A DNA stretch of 64,000 bases from Bdellovibrionales bacterium GWA2_49_15. GTDB lineage: Bacteria; Bdellovibrionota; Bacteriovoracia; Bacteriovoracales; Bacteriovoracaceae. Numbering within the stretch: the stretch's first letter is position 1; each line of letters opens with the position of its first letter. Shown here in pieces: positions 1-8,915 of this stretch. The notes below the pieces were generated by a model. That model ran no database searches and had not been told where the DNA came from. It worked only from the letters and a program-made list of their open reading frames with translations. The DNA is taken from assembly GCA_001769855.1 (NCBI GenBank), contig MEPP01000023.1, positions 98,250 to 162,249 of the forward strand. Reading direction: 5' to 3'. The translations under genes were made by a program, and so were the position numbers.

Positions 1-102
1 GAAAAAAAGATCGAGATTCTTTGCCGCGCGATGCATGATGGAAAATGCCCTGCGGTCTCAGATTGCTATGATAAGCGTGCGGTCAATGGAGTAATTCAAT
101 AG
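1..102 (+). CDS. 3' end of an unidentified gene
   Basis: The first 102 bases read in frame 1 as 33 codons without a stop, ending in TAG at 100-102, directly before the GTG of the next gene. The visible peptide has three cysteines (GKCPAVSDCYD near its middle) and no family I recognise. The butted stop and start suggest co-transcription with the next gene. The 5' part lies outside the window, so the product and even its reality rest only on this open frame. Confidence 0.4.
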   Translation, partial: EKKIEILCRAMHDGKCPAVSDCYDKRAVNGVIQ

Positions 103-543
103 GTGAAATTAATATCACTAGTTTTGACGCTCTTCGCTTCTCAGGCCGCTTTTGCGGACTCATGGATTTATCAGGTAAAAGAAAAAAAGTTGAAAGGCGT
201 CACCTTAAGCAGCTATCGCGACGAAAATGCCTTAGAACATTATAGGATCGGCCATTTTGTAGATGCCAAGGCCATTGAAAAAGAAAGTGTCACGAAGTCG
301 GAGTTCCTCTATCAGACAGGATACGGTGCCAGGCTAGTGAAGGATTTAAGTCTTGCACCAAACGATGCTGCCTGTACCAGGAATCTGCTCGTGACTCAAA
401 ATAACGCCACTAAAATATGCTATCGCCTCGATGACAATGCACGAAAGGATTTTTATGAGTGGCATGACTACCTGGAAAAATATATTTTGAGCAAAGAGGA
501 AAAAGACAATTTAATTTTGAAACGCCACCTAAACAAACCCTAA
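103..543 (+). CDS. small secreted hypothetical protein
   Basis: 146 residues starting with GTG, placed directly after the TAG of the preceding frame; a GGAG lies about 12 nt upstream. Residues 1-18 form a classic signal peptide (Lys, a hydrophobic run, then AFA before the mature Asp), so the product is probably periplasmic or outer-membrane associated. The mature part is charged, with two cysteines (in DAACT and KICYR) that could form a disulphide, and a Lys/Glu-rich C-terminus. I do not recognise a family. Its last four bases overlap the convergent methyltransferase gene. Confidence 0.6.
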   Translation: MKLISLVLTLFASQAAFADSWIYQVKEKKLKGVTLSSYRDENALEHYRIGHFVDAKAIEKESVTKSEFLYQTGYGARLVKDLSLAPNDAACTRNLLVTQNNATKICYRLDDNARKDFYEWHDYLEKYILSKEEKDNLILKRHLNKP

Positions 544-1280
544 TTTTTTTTAATGATGGCAACGACCGAAGTGCCCAAGAGATGATCGGCGCGAACGAGA
601 TATTCAATCTTTCCTGCTAGGAAAAAGAACCAGTTTAAAATGGGGTGAGTTGGCTTCAAATCGGCCGAGAGTCCTTCTTTATTCCGGCCAAGAATTTTAC
701 GAGCGATAAAAACAATCGGAAAGGCCCAGGAAAAAATATAGCGACAATAAATTACCTCAAAGCCACAATGAGCTGCCAGGGCCATAACGTCGCGCCTTCG
801 ATAGCGTCGAAAGTGGCCTAAAAATTTATCCTGATAACTCCATAGGAGTTGAAAGGCGGGGACAGTAATCAACGCGATCCCGCCCGGTTTTAAGTGCTGC
901 TTCCATTCATTGAGGGCCCCTTGGTCATTTTCAATGTGCTCTAAAACGTCCATGGCCAGGAGTAAATTTGCCTTGGCGCTTTGAGCGGGGACACTTTGAA
1001 CCAGCTGAACTTTTTCAGATCCCCAGAAGGGAGTCGTTGCGTCTTTTAGTTGTGGGTCAATTCCAAAGGCGGAGGCAATGCGAGCACGATAGGGGGAGAG
1101 CTGGGTTAGATAATAAAGATTTTGTCCGGTACCGCAGCCGAATTCCAAGGCGTCAATCGTTTCTGTCATGTTTGGAAGTCGCCTAATGGCCTTGTCAATG
1201 TACAAAAAACGGGTTCGAATCCACCAGTGATTGATTTCCTGATCAAAGGAAAGTTGGTGTGCTTCTTTTAGGTCGGCCAT
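540..1280 (-). CDS. class I SAM-dependent methyltransferase
   Basis: 246 residues. The SAM-binding motif I is clear (ALEFGCGTGQN, about residues 44-54), followed by the acidic motif (GIDPQL) and the MDVLEHIEN motif typical of the UbiE/Methyltransf_11 superfamily. A hydrophobic stretch near residues 180-195 and a basic C-terminus suggest contact with the membrane or a lipid-linked substrate. It stands divergent from the GT4 gene at 1340 and next to polysaccharide genes, so methylation of a sugar or of a lipid-linked intermediate is a reasonable guess; the substrate cannot be read from sequence. Confidence 0.8.
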   Translation of the reverse strand: MADLKEAHQLSFDQEINHWWIRTRFLYIDKAIRRLPNMTETIDALEFGCGTGQNLYYLTQLSPYRARIASAFGIDPQLKDATTPFWGSEKVQLVQSVPAQSAKANLLLAMDVLEHIENDQGALNEWKQHLKPGGIALITVPAFQLLWSYQDKFLGHFRRYRRRDVMALAAHCGFEVIYCRYIFSWAFPIVFIARKILGRNKEGLSADLKPTHPILNWFFFLAGKIEYLVRADHLLGTSVVAIIKKN

Positions 1281-1339
1281 ACTAAAAACTTTATGATAGT
1301 GTTATTTTCTACGGTGATTGTATTCGAGTTAGAGCTAAT

Positions 1340-2446
1340 ATGAAAGTTGTTCTCCTGCATGATTGGCTAACAGGTTTTAGGGGCGGTGAACGCGTCCTTG
1401 AGGCCTTTTGCGAGATGTTTCCCGACGCTCCACTCTACACCTTAATTTATACAAAAGGCTCGACCAGCGCCTGTATTGAAAAACGCAAAATTGTGTCAAG
1501 CTTTCTCAACTCTATTCCAGGCATCAATCACCACTATCGAAAATTTCTGCCGCTTTTCCCGAATGCCGCCGAGAGTTTGCAAATTACTGAGGACGCTGAT
1601 TTGGTCCTGAGTTCCAGTCACTGTGTGATCAAGGGAGTGAGGAAGCCGAAAGGCAGCTATCATATCTCCTACATCCACAGTCCCATGCGCTACCTCTACG
1701 ATCAGTATGATGCCTATTTTGGCCCGCAGGCCCCGTTGTATCAGCGCGCCGGCGCAAAACTTTTTAAGGATTATTTAGTTGGGTGGGATAAGGCCAGCAA
1801 TCGCAATGTCGATCTCATGATTGCCAACTCAAATTTTGTGAAAACCCGCATTCAGACCTACTATGAAACTGATCCGTTGGTTGTGCATCCTTTCGTTGAG
1901 CTTGCCGATTTTGAGGTTTTTACTAAAAATCCTCCCCGAAAAGAAGACTTTTACATTATGGTCACGGCCTTTGCTCCCAATAAGCGTGTGGATCTGGCCA
2001 TTCACACTTTTAATCAGCTGGGCAAGAAGCTCAAAATCATTGGTGGCGGGCAGCAAGATAAAATGTTGCGTAATATTGCCGGTCCCACTATCGAATTTCT
2101 GGGCAACACCGGCCGTGAAATTTTAGTCCAAGAATTGGCCCGGGCACGAGCGCTCATTTTTCCTGGCGTAGAAGATTTTGGCATTACCCCCCTCGAGGCC
2201 TTGGCCGCCGGAACACCCGTGATCGCCTACAAAATTGGCGGAGTTCTTGAGACTCTCAATGATGAAGTTGCACATTTTTTTGAAATGCAGACCCCCCAAT
2301 CACTTTGCAGTGCCATTCTCGACTTTGAAAAGCGCACTTTTGAGCATAATCAGCTGGTGGCCCGCGCCTATGAGTTTTCGAAAGAGAATTTTAAAAAGAA
2401 AATGAGCGCGATCATTCAGGAACGCCTGAAGCAGTGCCCAAAATAG
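1340..2446 (+). CDS. GT4 family glycosyltransferase
   Basis: 368 residues. The N-terminus (MKVVLLHDWLTGFRGGERVLE) is the typical opening of a GT4 (group 1) subfamily found in O-antigen and capsule clusters. The C-terminal Rossmann half has the nucleotide-sugar binding region (FPGVEDFGITPLEALAAGTPVIAYKIGG in two blocks, EDFG...E as the E-x7-E signature, about residues 275-300). A cytosolic or membrane-peripheral retaining transferase is expected. The start is ATG with a purine-rich GAGTTAGAG upstream. Donor and acceptor are unknown. It is followed after 94 bp by the nucleotide-sugar enzymes UXS and GalE. Confidence 0.88.
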   Translation: MKVVLLHDWLTGFRGGERVLEAFCEMFPDAPLYTLIYTKGSTSACIEKRKIVSSFLNSIPGINHHYRKFLPLFPNAAESLQITEDADLVLSSSHCVIKGVRKPKGSYHISYIHSPMRYLYDQYDAYFGPQAPLYQRAGAKLFKDYLVGWDKASNRNVDLMIANSNFVKTRIQTYYETDPLVVHPFVELADFEVFTKNPPRKEDFYIMVTAFAPNKRVDLAIHTFNQLGKKLKIIGGGQQDKMLRNIAGPTIEFLGNTGREILVQELARARALIFPGVEDFGITPLEALAAGTPVIAYKIGGVLETLNDEVAHFFEMQTPQSLCSAILDFEKRTFEHNQLVARAYEFSKENFKKKMSAIIQERLKQCPK

Positions 2447-2540
2447 TCATTTATCCCGCGTTCCCGCACTGACGTCATTTTGCACTTATGAATAGACCAG
2501 ATTTTGTGGTAATTTGAGAGTCACTATTTAAGGGGTATTC

Positions 2541-3515
2541 ATGTCGAAAGTTCAATTGCCATCCACGCTCGAAGGAAAAACTATTTTGGTCGCCGGTGCC
2601 GCCGGATTTGTACCTGGACACTTATGCGAATTTTATCTCGGCCTTGGGGCCAAAATAATCGGCCTCGATAACTTTATTACGGGTAGCCGTTCTACCGCCG
2701 AACTCCTGTCGAAAAATAAAAACTTCGAGTTTCATGAATGTAATATTTTTGAACAGCTGCCTGATTTTTCCAAAAACAAAATCGACTTTATTTTTTCTCT
2801 TGCCTCTCCTGCTTCGCCCATCGACTTTGATCAAATTCCTCTGGAAATTATGCGAGTGAACAGCGAAGGAACATTGAAATTGCTTGAATTGGCAAAGAGC
2901 AAAGGGGCCCGCTTTCTTGAGGCCTCAACTTCTGAAGTTTATGGCGATCCCGAAATTCATCCGCAGGTGGAGACCTATCACGGTAATGTAAACCCCATTG
3001 GCCCCCGCGCCTGCTATGACGAATCCAAGCGTTTTGCTGAGGCCATGACAATGAGTTTTCACACACGCTATAAGGTCGACACGCGCATTGTGCGGATTTT
3101 TAATACCTACGGGCCCCGTATGCGCCCCAATGACGGGCGAGTGATTCCCAACTTCATTAATCAGGCCCTGCAAAACCAAGACATCACAGTTTATGGTGAT
3201 GGCCAGCAGACTCGTTCTTTCTGCTATGTAAGCGATCTCGTGCAGGCAATCCATAATGTCATGTTTAGCAATGATTCTACCCCATTCAATGTTGGAAATC
3301 CTGACGAGTACACGGTTAAACAGGCCGCTGAAGTTATAATTAAATACTTAGGCTCACAATCCAAGATTGTTTTTCGCCCCATAATGCAGGATGATCCTCG
3401 CAAGCGGAAACCGGATCTGTCGAAGCTGCAGAAGGTCTCGGACTACAGACCGAAAATTACTTTCGAAGAAGGAATCAAGCGTACGGCCGATCATTTTAAA
3501 GGATTATTAAAATGA
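2541..3515 (+). CDS. UDP-glucuronate decarboxylase (UXS) family SDR
   Basis: 324 residues, an extended short-chain dehydrogenase of the UXS type, which converts UDP-glucuronate to UDP-xylose with bound NAD. Seen directly: Rossmann motif GAAGFVPGHL (residues 19-28), DNFITGS, the ASTSEVYGDP catalytic loop, the VNPIGPRACYDESKR block with the YxxxK pair, and RIFNTYGPRMRPNDGRV; the last three are very characteristic of UXS. One oddity is Pro at residue 25, where most relatives have the third glycine of GxxGxxG. AAGGGG lies 5 bases before the ATG. The stop overlaps the start of galE (ATGA), so the two are translationally coupled. Confidence 0.88.
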   Translation: MSKVQLPSTLEGKTILVAGAAGFVPGHLCEFYLGLGAKIIGLDNFITGSRSTAELLSKNKNFEFHECNIFEQLPDFSKNKIDFIFSLASPASPIDFDQIPLEIMRVNSEGTLKLLELAKSKGARFLEASTSEVYGDPEIHPQVETYHGNVNPIGPRACYDESKRFAEAMTMSFHTRYKVDTRIVRIFNTYGPRMRPNDGRVIPNFINQALQNQDITVYGDGQQTRSFCYVSDLVQAIHNVMFSNDSTPFNVGNPDEYTVKQAAEVIIKYLGSQSKIVFRPIMQDDPRKRKPDLSKLQKVSDYRPKITFEEGIKRTADHFKGLLK

Positions 3516-4489
3516 AAGTTCTCGTTACAGGTGGGGCCGGCTACATTGGTTCACACGTCAATCGCATCTTAGCGAATGCCGACCATGAGACCGTTGTCCT
3601 GGATAATTTAAGCACGGGCAGACGAGAAATGGTTCTTGCCGGCAAGTTAGTCGTCGGCGATCTAAGTGATCAGAATTTTGTTACCAACCTTTTTGAGCGC
3701 GAACGGTTTGAAGCCGTTCTGCATTTCGCCGGCAGTATTATCGTGCCCGAGAGCGTGAAAGAGCCGATCAAGTACTACAAAAACAATACTCAAAATGCCA
3801 TGGATCTCATCCGAACGTGCCAGAAATTTAAGGTTAATAAATTTATCTTTTCTTCCACTGCAGCCGTTTATGGTATTCCTGAAGATCAGGCCGGCATTTG
3901 TACTGAGACCTCTCCCTTAAGCCCCATCAATCCCTACGGCCGAAGCAAACTCATGACGGAGTGGATGCTGGAGGATATGACGGTTGCCAATCCCAATTTT
4001 AACTACGTGGCGCTTCGCTATTTCAATGTGGCCGGTGCTGCCGTTGATGGAAAGCTGGGCCAGTGCTCACCCTTTTCTACCCACCTGATCAAAATTACCT
4101 GTGAGACGGCGCTGGGGAAACGCAAGTCAATGACGGTGTTTGGTGATGATTACGCTACTCCAGACGGAACCTGTATTCGCGACTACATTCACGTGGAAGA
4201 TTTGGCCCAGGCCCATCTTGATGCTCTCAATTATCTGGGTAAAGACGGCAAATCGACCGTCGCAAATTGTGGCTACGGGCATGGAACCAGTGTCAAAGAA
4301 ATTATCGAAATCGTGCGCAAGGTAAGCGGAGTCGATTTTAAAGTTGAGCAGGGTCCAAGGCGCGATGGCGACAGTCCTAATCTGATCGCAAAATCTGAAA
4401 AAATTAAAAAACTTTTTGCCTGGGTTCCCCGTCACGATAATTTAGAACTGATTGTCAAAACCGCCCTTGAGTGGGAACGAAAGCTCTAA
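3512..4489 (+). CDS. galE: UDP-glucose 4-epimerase
   Basis: 325 residues, full length for GalE. It interconverts UDP-glucose and UDP-galactose (or the GlcNAc/GalNAc pair). Visible motifs are the N-terminal GGAGYIGSH NAD site, VLDNLSTG, the catalytic SSTAAVYG serine/threonine loop, YGRSK with the YxxxK dyad, LRYFNVAGA, and the late RDYIHVEDLA block. It starts inside the UXS stop codon (ATGA) and is followed 9 bp later by the ligase-like gene, so UXS, galE and the membrane protein look like one operon. Confidence 0.93.
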   Translation: MKVLVTGGAGYIGSHVNRILANADHETVVLDNLSTGRREMVLAGKLVVGDLSDQNFVTNLFERERFEAVLHFAGSIIVPESVKEPIKYYKNNTQNAMDLIRTCQKFKVNKFIFSSTAAVYGIPEDQAGICTETSPLSPINPYGRSKLMTEWMLEDMTVANPNFNYVALRYFNVAGAAVDGKLGQCSPFSTHLIKITCETALGKRKSMTVFGDDYATPDGTCIRDYIHVEDLAQAHLDALNYLGKDGKSTVANCGYGHGTSVKEIIEIVRKVSGVDFKVEQGPRRDGDSPNLIAKSEKIKKLFAWVPRHDNLELIVKTALEWERKL

Positions 4490-4498
4490 TCTTCAATT

Positions 4499-5707
4499 AT
4501 GGAACAGGCCTTCTATCACCTCACTTATGCCGCCTTGCTTGTCTTGAGTGCGGGGATTTTTACCTCGGTGTCTTTCTCGGCCCTGGCCCATATTTTACTG
4601 GTAGTACCAGCAGTCCATTACACCTACAAAAATTTTCCTTCGCATAAGTTGAGCAAAACCTCCTGGGCCTTACTTGGTGTGATACTTACGATTGCACTTT
4701 CAGTTGTGGCAAATTTAGATATTCTTCCTCACCCTCTTTCGAATCTCTTGAAAGTAAAATATTTTTTTATTTCTCTTTTGGGTATTTTCGCTCTTGCCGC
4801 TGTTCCCAGAAATTATTTTTCCAACAAGCGTCTTCGTGTTGCGCTCAATCTCTTTCTCCTTGCCACGACAGTAGCGTCAATCTCAGGCATTGTGGCCTAC
4901 TATACGGGATTTAATTATTTGAAGTGGAAACCTGGGTGTCACCCTGATCGTGCCTGCGGTCTCTATGGCATGTATATGACGTATGGTTATGGGCTGTCGT
5001 TATTTATGGTGCTTTTGACAGGTCTTCTGATCTATCGCGATGAAGTGAAACAATGGATACCAAAGTGGTGGTTGGGACTGGCCTTTGCCATTAATGGGTT
5101 TGGGCTTTATCTTGCCTTCGCCCGTGGTGGCTGGATTGGTTATGCTATTGCAATTCCCTGTTTCTTTTTGAAGAAAAATAAGAAGATTATTTTTGCCCTT
5201 ATTGCCGTGGCCGCGCTCTTTTTTGTGATGAGTTATAACTTTCTTGCCCCCTTTAAGAAAATGGTGAGTGACCGGGAAGGGTCCAATGCCCAGCGAATTT
5301 CGTTTGCCCAGACGGCCATCGTCGCCTTTAAGGAGCGCCCAGTATTCGGCTGGGGATATCGCAACTTTGAGCCCAATGTGAAGGCCTTAAAAGAAAAATA
5401 CGATCTTGATCATAAATATTTCGGAGGCCATGCCCACAACAACTATCTGGAGCATCTGGCTTCGACGGGAATTTTGGGATTTTTGGCCATACTGATTTTT
5501 AGCTTCTTTTGGGCCTATGAAAATTTCAAGCGCGATGATTTAATCTCACGCTTAACTTTTCCCTTTGTAATTTCTTTTATTGTGTCAGGACAGTTTCAGT
5601 ACACGTTTGGAGATGGGGAGAATCTTTTTTTAATTATGACAGTGTTTTTGATCTCTGAAGCCGCCTCAATACGCGTTCTTACTCAGAAGCCCCTTCCAAA
5701 AAGTTAA
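4499..5707 (+). CDS. O-antigen ligase / Wzy-like polymerase membrane protein
   Basis: 402 residues with about ten to twelve hydrophobic segments. The Wzy_C/WaaL-type region is visible: a large loop after FARGGWIGY, an Arg-containing loop (REGSNAQR), then GWGYRNFEP and HAHNNYLEHLASTGILG, which is the usual ligase/polymerase periplasmic motif with its conserved histidines. It should join lipid-linked glycans in the periplasm, either polymerising repeats or ligating them to an acceptor; sequence alone does not separate these. Its last 42 bases overlap the convergent phosphoglycosyl transferase gene. Confidence 0.85.
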   Translation: MEQAFYHLTYAALLVLSAGIFTSVSFSALAHILLVVPAVHYTYKNFPSHKLSKTSWALLGVILTIALSVVANLDILPHPLSNLLKVKYFFISLLGIFALAAVPRNYFSNKRLRVALNLFLLATTVASISGIVAYYTGFNYLKWKPGCHPDRACGLYGMYMTYGYGLSLFMVLLTGLLIYRDEVKQWIPKWWLGLAFAINGFGLYLAFARGGWIGYAIAIPCFFLKKNKKIIFALIAVAALFFVMSYNFLAPFKKMVSDREGSNAQRISFAQTAIVAFKERPVFGWGYRNFEPNVKALKEKYDLDHKYFGGHAHNNYLEHLASTGILGFLAILIFSFFWAYENFKRDDLISRLTFPFVISFIVSGQFQYTFGDGENLFLIMTVFLISEAASIRVLTQKPLPKS

Positions 5708-7045
5708 GAAGAGAATTTTAATATCGAGCCAGAGAGACCAGTTTTTAATGTAGTAGATATCACATTCAATGCGTTTATTTAGACTGGTGTCCCCGCGCCA
5801 ACCATTGACCTGGGCCCAACCGGTGATCCCGGCCTTCATCTTGTGACGGAGCATGTACAAGGGAATTTCATGTTTAAATTTTTCCACGAAAAAAGGTTGC
5901 TCGGGGCGAGGGCCGACGAGGCTCATATCACCCACCACCACATTCCAAATTTGGGGTAGCTCATCAAGAGAGGTTTTACGCAACAATGATCCGACCCGGG
6001 TTTTGCGGGGGTTATTGGGATTGCTCCATTCTTTGGCGTCCTCACCCGGGGCAGCCATTTTCATGGTACGAAATTTCCACATTGTGAAGGTTTTTCCATC
6101 CAATCCCATTCGCTTTTGACCAAAAAAGAAGGGGCCCGGGGAAGAAAGTTTCACCAGGAGAGCAAGCAGAATGAGGAGTGGAGAAATTAAAATCAATCCC
6201 ACAAAGGATAATGAAAAATCAAAAGCACGCTTCAAGATAAGGTCAATGGTATTGAGCTTCGGCTGATTCATGGTGAGGAGCGGAACCCCGGCAAAATCTT
6301 CGATCTCATGCCCGATAAAGGAGAATGAGAGATCAGGTAAAACCTGTAAGGGGACAACATCGTTGTAAGACTTTTTGAGCAAGGCCTCGACCTTGTCCGA
6401 ATCCTTTCCGGCATAACCAAGCACGATGGTGTCAGGGTTAAATTTCTGGCGCGCCTCTTCCATCGAATCGTTTAACACCGGAATCTCAAATTTCCGCGCC
6501 AGGTCCAGGTTGGCCTCAATCCATCCCAGGAAACGAATCCCGGAGTCTTTGAAGAGCTTCACCGTTTCAATGTAATTTCCCATCTGGGGCCCATTGCCGA
6601 CGAGGAGGACGTGCCGGAGATTGTAGCCTCGCTTGCGCAGCACTCTTAAAAAATTTCGAACGCATAAACGCAAAGTAATCAGTGCAACTTGTGAGATGGC
6701 AAAATACAGAACCAGGGTAATTCTTGAGACTCGAGCGGGCGCGATAAAATACAGAAAAAGAATAAAGGTTAAAGTGGCCAAGGTGTTGGCCTTAAAAAGG
6801 GACAGTATTTCATTGGAGCGCGAATTAAAACGGTACGAGCGATACAGACCCAGTTTGGCACAGAAATATAATGTCAGCGCAATCAGGCCAGGTGAGAGTT
6901 TGAGAAAAAAAAGTCCCAAGCCTTTTTCTCCGTCATGCATGAGATTAAAGCGAATGTAATAGGCTGCGGCCAAACTCAGACCGACCACAACTCCATCGGC
7001 GACGCGCTGGAGGAGCGAAAATGTTCTTTCGTGGGTTTTAAGCAT
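5666..7045 (-). CDS. long WcaJ/WbaP-type undecaprenyl-phosphate sugar phosphotransferase
   Basis: 459 residues. Four hydrophobic helices lie in the first ~115 residues, then a CoA-binding-like Rossmann segment (HVLLVGNGPQMGN), then the catalytic bacterial sugar transferase domain beginning at KRAFDFSLSFVGL with FRTMK, LRKTSLDELPQ and GDMSLVGPRPE and ending WLDIKILF. This architecture is the polytopic polyisoprenyl-phosphate hexose-1-phosphate transferase, which loads the first sugar phosphate (often glucose or galactose) onto undecaprenyl phosphate. A second, short initiating enzyme lies at 34362-34922. The 3' end overlaps the convergent ligase-like gene by 42 bp. Confidence 0.92.
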   Translation of the reverse strand: MLKTHERTFSLLQRVADGVVVGLSLAAAYYIRFNLMHDGEKGLGLFFLKLSPGLIALTLYFCAKLGLYRSYRFNSRSNEILSLFKANTLATLTFILFLYFIAPARVSRITLVLYFAISQVALITLRLCVRNFLRVLRKRGYNLRHVLLVGNGPQMGNYIETVKLFKDSGIRFLGWIEANLDLARKFEIPVLNDSMEEARQKFNPDTIVLGYAGKDSDKVEALLKKSYNDVVPLQVLPDLSFSFIGHEIEDFAGVPLLTMNQPKLNTIDLILKRAFDFSLSFVGLILISPLLILLALLVKLSSPGPFFFGQKRMGLDGKTFTMWKFRTMKMAAPGEDAKEWSNPNNPRKTRVGSLLRKTSLDELPQIWNVVVGDMSLVGPRPEQPFFVEKFKHEIPLYMLRHKMKAGITGWAQVNGWRGDTSLNKRIECDIYYIKNWSLWLDIKILFLTFWKGLLSKNAY

Positions 7046-7090
7046 GGGATGAATGTACCATCTTTGGGGTTGGGAGACTATTGCGCACCG

Positions 7091-7109
7091 TTTCTATTAC
7101 GTCCTAGTT
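7091..7109. repeat. left 19-bp repeat flanking hipBA module 1
   Basis: TTTCTATTACGTCCTAGTT, lying 15 bp beyond the hipA stop. It matches the copy at 8812-8830 in 17 of 19 positions, in direct orientation. The two copies bracket the hipBA genes and nothing else, as a target-site duplication or recombination site would. Confidence 0.6.
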
Positions 7110-7124
7110 CCAAATCAAGAATCA

Positions 7125-8378
7125 TTACACCCTGAATGCCTTTTGCATTCTTTCTTGCTCAGGTCGTCCAATTCCATATTTATTAGCAAGGCCTTTCCAC
7201 AGAGCTACTTCAGTTTTCACGGCAGCGATTATCTCGTTGGCCTTTGCGGAGGAGAGTCTAAAATCCTTGGCAACACTTTTGGCCAGATCATAATCTAGAG
7301 CATTGCTTTCAAGCGAAATATTCAAGCTCAACCCCGTGGCCATTTCGTTAGGATTTATATCGTAGGCCGGGGAGAGAATCCAACCATCTTGTGTAAGCAA
7401 GAAACCATGGTTTCTTAGATGATCATCCGAGTTTGAAACAGCAATTGAAAATACGATTCTTTTCCATAATTCTTCAAGATCACTATCAACATGGCGAGGG
7501 GAGCCGTGAGAGATGATAAAATCAACAAATTCTGAGTAGCTTGCTCCGGAATCTGCATTGTCTCCATCTTTGTGTTCAAGCAAGGTCATGGCCGAAGCAA
7601 AATGAATTCTTCGCCCGTCCGTGGTTCGATCAAATCTCTGCACTAAAAATGTGTGATACTTATTTGCCAATTTTTGAACTTTAGCTTCAGCAACTTTGAT
7701 ACCACAATTTCTTGCTAATTCATAAACCACTGCTTCCCAAGCTCCGGCGTCCTTGATGTCATTTTTGCTCGGGAATTTTGCTATCCAAAGATTGTTACTT
7801 GTATCAAGGACATTTGCTTTTGGCCTGGTTCCTCCGAGAGATGAACCAGGGGCGAATAAAAGTTGTAGCCATTCAGAAAAATGGGGGTCGTTTTCGGCAC
7901 CTTCTTCTTCTAGTGCCAAACTTGCCTGTTCCAATTCTCTGAGCGTTGTCCACGGCGGTGTTGCCTTTTTATGATGATCATCAAGAAAGGGACCATCACC
8001 TATTTTAAATCGTAGCCCTCCCATTCTATTCTCGTCATAAACTCCCAGTAAAAAATCCGATGGCATGAGTGTTTTTACAGCTCGTTGTTCTTCTTTAGCG
8101 TAGAGGGCCTCTCTTCTTAACATAAGCACCTCACCCCATCGGTCAGGAGAAGAATCAAGAAAAACTCCAAAGTTTTTTACACCTTCAGGTGGATGATATT
8201 TACCTTCAAATAGTTGGAGCTTAGGATCAATCTGAAATTTGTTGGAACTCTTGAGCCAGTCCTTTTCATACTCAAATGAAAAGATTTCTTTTCCTCTTGT
8301 GATAGACGCAATGAGTGTCCCAATTTTTTGGGGCGTGTGCAGGAAAACCCAATCGGCCCAAACTTCGATGGTCTTCAT
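7125..8378 (-). CDS. hipA: HipA-family kinase toxin (module 1)
   Basis: 417 residues, a HipA-type Ser/Thr kinase, usually the toxin of a HipBA toxin-antitoxin pair that phosphorylates a translation factor such as GltX. Seen: an N-terminal subdomain with LDSSPDRWGEVLM, the P-loop-like SSLGGTRPKANV, the ATP/lysine strand LWIAKFPS, the catalytic loop SNSDDHLRNHGFLL, and the metal-binding SPAYDINPN (DFG equivalent). All key kinase motifs look intact. The start overlaps the antitoxin stop (ATGA). The substrate is unknown. The module is bracketed by 19-bp repeats and is richer in A+T by eye than the polysaccharide genes around it. Confidence 0.9.
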   Translation of the reverse strand: MKTIEVWADWVFLHTPQKIGTLIASITRGKEIFSFEYEKDWLKSSNKFQIDPKLQLFEGKYHPPEGVKNFGVFLDSSPDRWGEVLMLRREALYAKEEQRAVKTLMPSDFLLGVYDENRMGGLRFKIGDGPFLDDHHKKATPPWTTLRELEQASLALEEEGAENDPHFSEWLQLLFAPGSSLGGTRPKANVLDTSNNLWIAKFPSKNDIKDAGAWEAVVYELARNCGIKVAEAKVQKLANKYHTFLVQRFDRTTDGRRIHFASAMTLLEHKDGDNADSGASYSEFVDFIISHGSPRHVDSDLEELWKRIVFSIAVSNSDDHLRNHGFLLTQDGWILSPAYDINPNEMATGLSLNISLESNALDYDLAKSVAKDFRLSSAKANEIIAAVKTEVALWKGLANKYGIGRPEQERMQKAFRV

Positions 8379-8701
8379 TTTTTACCTTCGATTTTGCTTC
8401 TCGGGGCACGGCCCTTTAATGAAAGTTCTAAATCTTGCAGCTTTCTTCCCAATGCATCGTCTTTGGCGATTAGCTCAATATCCTCTGCCAAGTTTAAAGT
8501 ATGAAGGACATTTGCAATCGCTCCAATGCTCACTCCCGGTTCACCTTTCTCGATACTGACAACTGTATTAAGCGAGATACCCGCCCTTTGAGCGACGGCC
8601 CTCAAAGAGAGATCGCGCCTTAAACGGGCCATTTTGATGTTGCCCCCAAGCATGATTAATAGCCTCTTCGTCAAAGGGGAAGATGTAATAGATTTCTTCA
8701 T
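8375..8701 (-). CDS. hipB: HipB-like XRE-family antitoxin/repressor (module 1)
   Basis: 108 residues. A helix-turn-helix of the Cro/CI (XRE) type spans about residues 25-75 (IKMARLRRDLSLRAVAQRAGISLNTVVSIEKG). It precedes and overlaps hipA by the ATGA junction, the standard HipBA order with antitoxin first. It should bind HipA and repress its own promoter; the inverted repeat at 8713-8744 just upstream is a candidate operator. The C-terminal ~30 residues are basic and rich in Lys and Arg. Confidence 0.88.
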   Translation of the reverse strand: MKKSITSSPLTKRLLIMLGGNIKMARLRRDLSLRAVAQRAGISLNTVVSIEKGEPGVSIGAIANVLHTLNLAEDIELIAKDDALGRKLQDLELSLKGRAPRSKIEGKK

Positions 8702-8712
8702 AATTAGCCTTT

Positions 8713-8744
8713 AATTGATACAAAACAGCTAATTTATATCAATT
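8713..8744 (-). promoter_or_regulatory. candidate HipB operator upstream of hipBA module 1
   Basis: AATTGATA (8713-8720) and TATCAATT (8737-8744) form a perfect 8-bp inverted repeat separated by 16 bp, 12 bp before the hipB start. A TATAAT hexamer reading toward hipB lies at 8753-8758. Autorepression at such repeats is known for HipB; its use here is inferred from position. Confidence 0.5.
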
Positions 8745-8811
8745 TATGGGTAATTATAACATAAATTGAGATAGTGCGTAACATGTTGATTTAATATAGT
8801 GAGGCGCAAAG

Positions 8812-8830
8812 TTTCTAGGACGTCCTAGTT
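8812..8830. repeat. right 19-bp repeat flanking hipBA module 1, with a 14-bp palindrome
   Basis: TTTCTAGGACGTCCTAGTT. The core CTAGGACGTCCTAG at 8815-8828 is a perfect 14-bp palindrome. The copy at 7091-7109 differs only where GG becomes TT. It sits about 110 bp before hipB and 85 bp before the ankyrin gene, so a regulatory role for the palindrome is a second possibility. Confidence 0.6.
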
Positions 8831-8915
8831 TTTTAATTACATTTTACAATCCCCCTTGAAAACTATTCCAAATCAATATAAAAAGCGTGGTCTTGGATTT
8901 TTCCCTGAGGGCGAT

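Noticed and set aside
2541..3515. Proline in the Rossmann glycine motif as evidence of an inactive UXS
   Set aside because: All other catalytic and substrate blocks are intact, and variation at the third glycine position occurs in this SDR branch; not enough to call it inactive.
5666..5707. 42-bp overlap of convergent genes as a sign of frameshift
   Set aside because: Both proteins end with normal C-terminal motifs and lengths; convergent overlaps are frequent in this window (also at 58162, 60931 and 51068).
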